Below are positions 53,288 through 57,330 of a stretch of DNA of 57,330 nucleotides, piece after piece; the stretch's first letter is position 1, and every line of letters starts with the position of its first letter. Where the stretch lies: NCBI GenBank assembly GCA_030528525.1, contig JAUMYT010000014.1, positions 1-57,330 of the forward strand. Reading direction: 5' to 3'. The DNA is from Pasteurellaceae bacterium (GTDB taxonomy: Bacteria > Pseudomonadota > Gammaproteobacteria > Enterobacterales > Pasteurellaceae). The position numbers and the translations under genes are program-made. The notes under the pieces are model-generated. The model saw only the letters and a list, made by a program, of their open reading frames with translations. It was not told the origin of the DNA and searched no databases.

Positions 53288-54004
53288 CTATTTTGCCACA
53301 TAGCGGTCAAAGCGTTTTTCTAAACGGGCTTGGATCCAAAACAGCACCCAGCAATAGCACCAGTAAATCAATGCCGCTTCAATGTACACCGGCAAGAAAT
53401 CGTAGGACATATTCGCCACTTGCTGTGCCACACGGAACATTTCCGTTACCGTGACCACCGACGCCAAAGACGTATCTTTAAACAAGCCAATAAAAATATT
53501 GCTCAACGGCGGTACCGCCACCCGAAAGGCTTGTGGAGCAATGATACGGCGGAAGGTTTGCATATAGGTCATCCCAATCGTATAGCCAGCTTCCCACTGT
53601 CCTTTCGGCACAGACAAAATCGCCGCTCGAATCGTTTCTGAACCGTACGCCCCAATGTTGAGTGAAAAGCCGATGATCGCAGCAGGAATCGGATCGATAA
53701 AGACCCCAATTGCTGGTAAACCGTAAAACACAATACAAATTTGCACCAACATTGGCGTGCCACGAATGATCGAAATATAGGCTTTAACAAACCACAACAG
53801 CAGGCGGTGTAAAACACGTTTTGATGGGCTAATTCGCACTAAAGCGACTGCCACAGCAATGATCATCCCAATTAAAAAGGAGGCAATCGCAAGGGGAATA
53901 GAAACTAAAATTGCCGCTTGTACCATCGGCAAAAAGCCATTGATGACCAACTCCGCACGGGCGTCGGTCATAAATGGCAAAGAGGCTAATAAATTATTTA
54001 ACAC
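53288..54004 (-). CDS. Amino-acid ABC transporter permease (TcyL/YecS-like)
   Basis: This permease of about 238 residues has roughly five membrane spans and the EAA loop QWEAGYTIGMTYMQTFRRII near 145. IRGTPMLVQICIVFYGLP near 80 is typical of the His/Glu/Gln permease group. I favour the GTG at 54004 behind GGAAAAGACATCA, which overlaps the binding-protein stop by 11 bases. A GTG at 54031 and an ATG at 53968 are alternatives. Confidence 0.92.
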   Translation of the reverse strand: MLNNLLASLPFMTDARAELVINGFLPMVQAAILVSIPLAIASFLIGMIIAVAVALVRISPSKRVLHRLLLWFVKAYISIIRGTPMLVQICIVFYGLPAIGVFIDPIPAAIIGFSLNIGAYGSETIRAAILSVPKGQWEAGYTIGMTYMQTFRRIIAPQAFRVAVPPLSNIFIGLFKDTSLASVVTVTEMFRVAQQVANMSYDFLPVYIEAALIYWCYCWVLFWIQARLEKRFDRYVAK

Positions 54005-54776
54005 TGATGTCTTTTCCGAAGAATTGTTCACCTAATTTTTTGAGTGTGCCGTCTTTTTGTAGCTCCACAATCGCCGCACTGATTTTTGCCAGTGCTTCTT
54101 CGTTACCTTTGTTTGCGACTAAACCTGCACCCACTTTTTCAGGCGATTCCCACACTGGTTTTAACCCTGAATTTGGATTTTTCTTCAAATAATCTAATAA
54201 CGCTAAAGAATCGTTGAAGGTGGCATCAACACGTTTTTGCTGAATGAGCAATAACGCTTGAGCCATACCGTCCACCGGTACGATTTGTGCTTCATATTTG
54301 CGTGCCAATTCGCCGTAGTTAGAGCTTAAGGTTTGCCCTGCTTTTAAGCCTTTCACATCTTCAGGCTTGCTGATGCGAGTTTCGTCTGCACGGGCGAGTA
54401 ACATCGCACCTGACCAGCTGTATGGCTCTGATTTATCGAAGGTTGCACGGCGTTCTGGGCTAGTTAGTGCCACTTGGTTAGCCACTAAATCAAAACGCTC
54501 GCCTTTCAAACCTGCTAACATTGCGTCCCATTGCGTCTCTTTGAAATCGACTTTCACCCCCAATTTTTCTGCCACCGCACGGGTCACTTCTACATCGTAG
54601 CCCGTCAATTTACCGCTCGCATCGTGATAGGTAAAGGGTGCATAAGTGCCTTCTGTTCCCACGGTAATCGTGCCTTTATTGTTGATACGCTCTAATAAAC
54701 TTTCTTTCGCCAACGCAGAGGCAGAAGTCGCTAGTGCAATCGCAGATAAGGTGATAACTGATAATTTTTTAAGCAT
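53994..54776 (-). CDS. Amino-acid ABC transporter substrate-binding protein (TcyJ/FliY-like)
   Basis: This 260-residue periplasmic protein has a signal peptide (MLKKLSVITLSAIALATSASAL, cut near ALA) then ITVGTEGTYAPFTYHDASGK and LTGYDVEVTRAVAEKLGVKV, the solute-binding family 3 pattern. The ATG at 54776 (MLKKL) is preferred over an in-frame start at 54851, which would read a dispersed element (54809-54841). It heads the operon with the permease and ATPase. A cystine-like substrate is likely. Confidence 0.93.
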   Translation of the reverse strand: MLKKLSVITLSAIALATSASALAKESLLERINNKGTITVGTEGTYAPFTYHDASGKLTGYDVEVTRAVAEKLGVKVDFKETQWDAMLAGLKGERFDLVANQVALTSPERRATFDKSEPYSWSGAMLLARADETRISKPEDVKGLKAGQTLSSNYGELARKYEAQIVPVDGMAQALLLIQQKRVDATFNDSLALLDYLKKNPNSGLKPVWESPEKVGAGLVANKGNEEALAKISAAIVELQKDGTLKKLGEQFFGKDISVK

Positions 54777-54808
54777 AAAAATGTCCTTTTGATAGGTAAA
54801 ATTGAATG

Positions 54809-54841
54809 TTTGCAAATTTAAAGGGAAATCTACCCCCTTGC
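54809..54841. repeat. Dispersed element upstream of the substrate-binding protein gene
   Basis: GTTTGCAAATTTAAAGGG then AAATCTACCCCCTTGC lies about 35 bases upstream of the ATG at 54776, within the promoter or leader. Confidence 0.8.
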
Positions 54842-54895
54842 AAATAACCAAAAGGAATATCTCAAAACCAAATGTATAACTTATTGATAAATAAC

Positions 54896-54934
54896 AAAAA
54901 GGCTGATTTCAACCTAAGTTAAAATCAGCCTTTT
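54896..54934 (-). terminator. Terminator after the CDP-alcohol phosphatidyltransferase operon
   Basis: AAAAAGGCTGATTT (54896-54909) pairs with AAATCAGCCTTTT (54922-54934). On the minus strand it is followed by TTTTTGTT. It lies 60 bases after the phosphatidyltransferase stop and insulates the ABC operon. Confidence 0.9.
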
Positions 54935-54964
54935 AAGATACTTAATGCGTTAAACTACGAATAT

Positions 54965-55009
54965 TTATTCTTCGCTCTCAGAAAAATCATATTCTAAATC
55001 AAATATTTC
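54965..55009 (-). pseudogene. Relic acidic C-terminal tail
   Basis: Overlapping the end of the phosphatidyltransferase gene in another frame, the minus strand reads EIFDLEYDFSESEE and a stop, just before the terminator. The tail at the right edge of the window reads GMDFDENEE and a stop, with similar bases (TTA-TCTTCG-T-TCA-AAAATC). It looks like the 3' end of a related gene left at the border of the AT-rich block. Confidence 0.35.
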
Positions 55010-55575
55010 ATAAAGATAATAAACATTACAATATAATAAACAGCAAAAAAACAAATAAAAAACTCAATGAAAAACACCCCAATAAATGGTGAAATCAAAT
55101 ATAAAATATAAAATATATATTTCACTCTCAAAAAAGGGAACGTATTGATATTTCTTTGGTTTAAGTATACAACTAAAATGATAAAAGCTATATAACTATT
55201 TGCATAAAGTAATGATGCTATACTATCTACCTGATAGAAATATACAGCTGAAGCAGTGAGAAATACTACACCAAGTTGATCACATATAATGTCTATAACA
55301 CTACCATTTTCATTTGCTGTTTTTGTATATCTAGCAATGCCCCCATCAATCGCATCAAAGAAAAGGTAAAAAAATAAACATAATGCTATTATCCAATAGT
55401 ATTCAAAAGGATTAAGAAGGCAAGCTAGAAATAAAAAACATACACCAATGAACGAGGCAGAATTCTTAGAAAGATTATTTTTAACAAAAAAAACTATGAT
55501 ATATTTCAGACATTTATCTCTATAACTTGCAAATTTTTTTTGTTGGACCCTCTCTTTTTCATTAAAATAATCCAT
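54994..55575 (-). CDS. CDP-alcohol phosphatidyltransferase family membrane enzyme
   Basis: This family swaps CMP of a CDP-alcohol (such as CDP-diacylglycerol) for a second alcohol to make a phospholipid or related compound. The 193-residue protein has the full signature: FDAIDGGIARYTKTANENGS (about 78-97) then VIDIICD, matching D-x2-DG-x2-AR-x8-G-x3-D-x3-D. About six membrane spans surround it. The ATG at 55575 follows GAGGTTTAGA; the EEP gene stop is at 55577. The gene is very AT-rich. The acceptor alcohol cannot be told, and no usual pgsA/pssA neighbour is present. Confidence 0.88.
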   Translation of the reverse strand: MDYFNEKERVQQKKFASYRDKCLKYIIVFFVKNNLSKNSASFIGVCFLFLACLLNPFEYYWIIALCLFFYLFFDAIDGGIARYTKTANENGSVIDIICDQLGVVFLTASAVYFYQVDSIASLLYANSYIAFIILVVYLNQRNINTFPFLRVKYIFYILYLISPFIGVFFIEFFICFFAVYYIVMFIIFMKYLI

Positions 55576-55576
55576 T

Positions 55577-56329
55577 CTAAACCTCACATATTACCACTAA
55601 TGGATAGTGATCTGATCCTAATCTAGGAAGAGTAAATTCTTCTATAAAATAAAATTCTTTTGATAGCAGAATCCAATCTAGTTTACCTGTATAATAAATA
55701 GTAGTATTAATATCATTACCTGATAAAAACCTAGGGCTATTTAATAATATCTTAGACTCATTAATCATATATTCATACCAAGAGTAACTCATAATACCAC
55801 CTATAAAAATTGAAAGAGGAAATTTAGAAAATGTGTTTAAATCTCCAGATAAAATAAAGTAATCCGTATCGATATTAGATATGATATCAGATAATTGTGT
55901 AATCCTAACACTCGGGGATGTTGCATATTGTAAGTGACAATTCACTAATGTAATATTTTTCTCTCTTATGCATACAACAACCTTAGTATATTCTATATAG
56001 ATAGACCTATTACATAATCTATATAATAGAGATCTATTTGTTTTTAACAATAAGGAATCAGACGAAAAATAATAACAGGGCAGTAATTTATTGATTAATG
56101 TTACCAAGTAATATTCTATCTCACCAGAAAATGATGAAATCTTTTCCTTAGATATAAAATAATCATAATTTACAAATATGCTTCTAATATTTTCTAAATT
56201 ACATAAATTAACTTCTTGAAGAAAAATAATATCAAAACATTCATCTAATAAAAAATTACAAGCATATTCATTAAATAAATTATCCCTATTAACATTCCAA
56301 GTTAAAATCTTCAATCTTTTACTTAACAT
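55577..56329 (-). CDS. Endonuclease/exonuclease/phosphatase (EEP) family protein
   Basis: This 250-residue protein has the EEP metal-site order: KILTWNVNRDN near 7-17, IIFLQEVNLC near 34, VNCHLQYATSPSVR near 129, ILSGDLNTF near 158, KLDWILLS near 217 and GSDHYPLVV near 238. Members cut DNA, phosphoinositides or sphingomyelin. No signal peptide is seen. It abuts the phosphatidyltransferase gene, so a lipid-linked phosphodiester substrate is plausible, but a nuclease is equally possible. Base composition is strongly AT-rich, unlike the core genes. Confidence 0.87.
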   Translation of the reverse strand: MLSKRLKILTWNVNRDNLFNEYACNFLLDECFDIIFLQEVNLCNLENIRSIFVNYDYFISKEKISSFSGEIEYYLVTLINKLLPCYYFSSDSLLLKTNRSLLYRLCNRSIYIEYTKVVVCIREKNITLVNCHLQYATSPSVRITQLSDIISNIDTDYFILSGDLNTFSKFPLSIFIGGIMSYSWYEYMINESKILLNSPRFLSGNDINTTIYYTGKLDWILLSKEFYFIEEFTLPRLGSDHYPLVVICEV

Positions 56330-56366
56330 ATATATTAATAGCCTAGATAAACTAGGCTATCCTAAA

Positions 56367-56711
56367 TTAAAATTTTTTTTCAGTGCGACAAGTATTTGGG
56401 AAATCATGGTATCGAATACAATAAAACTCACCATCTCTTAACTCTAATTCAGCCCAACCTTTTGAACCATTGTTATATGTATAATTCACCCTAAACTTCA
56501 TTTTCAAACCACTAGGAGATTCCCAAACAGAGCTTTTAACTAGTTTGGCACTTCCCTTATCATATCGATTAAAGAACCAGCTTCTTGAGTCTTCTCTAAT
56601 AATAGACTCTGCCAATCCTTGACAATCATACTTATCGCAAGTATTTTTTGCTGATGCAAAAGTAGGAATAGAAGATAACATCATTGTAATTAATAGTGCT
56701 TTTTTGTTCAT
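56367..56711 (-). CDS. Small secreted protein of unknown function
   Basis: This 114-residue protein has a signal peptide (MNKKALLITMMLSSIPTFAS, cleavage after ASA) and a mature part with four Cys (CDKYDC near 25-30, FYC near 94, NTCRT near 103). SPSGLKMKFRVNYTYNN and GSKGWAELELRDGEFYC suggest a small beta-sheet domain. The ATG at 56711 follows GAGGTATCT; an upstream Met at 56741 lies in the operator-like palindrome. It is divergent from Xre paralogue 2. I do not recognise the family. Confidence 0.75.
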   Translation of the reverse strand: MNKKALLITMMLSSIPTFASAKNTCDKYDCQGLAESIIREDSRSWFFNRYDKGSAKLVKSSVWESPSGLKMKFRVNYTYNNGSKGWAELELRDGEFYCIRYHDFPNTCRTEKKF

Positions 56712-56737
56712 AGATACCTCATAGATAAGATTAAACT

Positions 56738-56759
56738 GCATAGCTATGATATACTATGC
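56738..56759. promoter_or_regulatory. Palindrome between the secreted protein gene and Xre paralogue 2
   Basis: GCATAGCTATGATATACTAT followed by GC has arms GCATAG (56738-56743) and CTATGC (56754-56759), one helical turn and a half apart. Located between two divergent genes, it is a candidate operator for the adjacent Xre regulator. Confidence 0.45.
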
Positions 56760-56834
56760 TTTATTTATAACCACTCACTCACAGAGCTAATTAAAATACT
56801 ATAGGAACCCAAAAAGCACTATTGGAGCAAAACG

Positions 56835-57233
56835 ATGAAATCTCACGAAAAGTTAAAATTAATTAGAGAAATGAATAAATTGACACAAGAAAATATGGCT
56901 GAAAAACTGGATATGTCAGTAACAGGTTATGCAAAGATAGAAAGGGGACAAACAAATGTAAGCCTAGAAAAACTAAAACAAATTGCAATGATATTTAATA
57001 TTAACGTTGCACAACTTCTAGATGATAGTGACACCCCTATTATTTGTTCTATAGGAGATAACCATTCTAATTACAACAATTATTTTGGAATGAATGAAGC
57101 ACTAGTGGCAGAAAATCAACGACAAAAACTAGAATTAGAGTATAAGGATCAACTGCTATTGCAAAAAGAGAACGAAATTTTAGCGTTAAAAAAAGTTATT
57201 ACATTACTCGAAAATAAACCCCAGCTAAGTTAA
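56835..57233 (+). CDS. Xre-family regulator with C-terminal coiled coil (paralogue 2)
   Basis: This 132-residue protein has a helix-turn-helix (KLTQENMAEKLDMSVTGYAK, then IERGQTNVSLEKLKQIAMIF) and a C-terminal coiled coil (QLLLQKENEILALKKVITLL). It matches paralogue 1 at 50976-51389 across both regions, with a diverged middle containing GDNHSNYNN (compare ENHSNNISAN). GGAGCAAAACG precedes the ATG. It is divergent from the small secreted protein and the EEP/phosphatidyltransferase genes, and likely regulates them. Confidence 0.88.
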   Translation: MKSHEKLKLIREMNKLTQENMAEKLDMSVTGYAKIERGQTNVSLEKLKQIAMIFNINVAQLLDDSDTPIICSIGDNHSNYNNYFGMNEALVAENQRQKLELEYKDQLLLQKENEILALKKVITLLENKPQLS

Positions 57234-57246
57234 CTGGGGTTTTCTT
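57216..57246. terminator. Bidirectional terminator after Xre paralogue 2
   Basis: AAACCCCAG (57216-57224) pairs with CTGGGGTTT (57234-57242) around CTAAGTTAA, overlapping the last codons of the Xre gene and continuing to TTCTT. Confidence 0.85.
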
Positions 57247-57265
57247 GCAGATTTATTTATCTAAA

Positions 57266-57330
57266 TTACTCTTCGTTTTCATCAAAATCCATCCCTGCAT
57301 TTAATAATGCAGCAAGATTTTGTGTTGCTT
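57266..57330 (-). CDS. C-terminal end of an unidentified gene, truncated by the window
   Basis: On the minus strand the last bases read ATQNLAALLNAGMDFDENEE and then a stop. Only 20 residues are visible. The acidic end resembles the relic tail at 54965-55009. The gene body lies beyond the window. Confidence 0.5.
   Translation of the reverse strand, partial: ATQNLAALLNAGMDFDENEE

Noticed and set aside
54777-54851. N-terminal extension of the substrate-binding protein
   Set aside because: It would bury the signal peptide behind residues read from a dispersed element.

Overview
The window looks like the chromosome of a Pasteurellaceae bacterium, probably from the Actinobacillus pleuropneumoniae / Mannheimia / Bibersteinia side of the family. 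The evidence is the gene content and order (rpoZ-spoT-recG, ygiW-qseBC, ptsHI-crr, rpsP-rimM-trmD-rplS, a thiZX-tenA-thiY-thiMDE operon), moderate GC, and scattered DNA-uptake-type words (ACAAGCGGT many times, AAGTGCGGT a few times). The genus call is an inference from sequence alone.

Layout. 1-7,400: an accessory DNA-modification/defence operon, read leftward behind a promoter that carries a (GTGC)8.5 simple repeat. It holds two N6-adenine methyltransferase-like genes, an FRG-domain gene, a probable amidoligase-fold gene, an unknown gene and a GIY-YIG/helicase gene. The amidoligase cassette lies between two diverged copies of one ~115 bp leader. 7,500-13,430: housekeeping genes murI, ubiC, recG, spoT, rpoZ. 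13,550-16,920: PTS-dependent dihydroxyacetone kinase dhaKLM with a CRP-like site. 17,050-24,490: thiamin-precursor uptake and salvage operon under a TPP riboswitch. 24,630-26,270: divergent asnA/asnC. 26,330-28,890: ygiW-qseBC with a PmrA/QseB-type box. 29,020-39,850: loiP-like protease, ppa, an orphan trpB with a TrpR-like operator, lipA/lipB, lpxB, asd, ptsH-ptsI-crr, yqhA. 39,900-49,460: dnaJ, dnaK with a heat-shock promoter, a YccS-like membrane protein, hemL and the rplS-trmD-rimM-rpsP operon. 49,600-57,330: accessory zone with lipoproteins, two paralogous Xre regulators, azoR, a pepT relic, an amino-acid ABC transporter, and a very AT-rich block with a CDP-alcohol phosphatidyltransferase, an endonuclease/exonuclease/phosphatase-fold protein and a small secreted protein.

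Across the whole window a ~33 bp element recurs more than 20 times: CAAGGGGGTGAGAA, about ten variable bases, then TTTTTGCAAAA. It has the layout of the Apl-type uptake sequence (ACAAGCGGTC, AT-rich gap, TTTGCAAA) with the core changed from GCGGT to GGGGGT. It sits mostly after stop codons, sometimes as inverted pairs that can act as terminators, but also inside genes, over the ubiC start, just upstream of the YccS-like start and across the -35 box of the dnaK heat-shock promoter. A second family (GTAGGATGGGCTTTAGCCCATC, ~64 bp inverted units) and a third (AGGGGCGAAA hairpins) are also dispersed.

The most novel-looking parts are the modification operon with its inserted amidoligase cassette, the AT-rich lipid-enzyme/EEP pair with a dedicated Xre regulator, and the variant uptake-like element. 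No tRNA, rRNA, CRISPR array, integrase or intact insertion sequence was seen.
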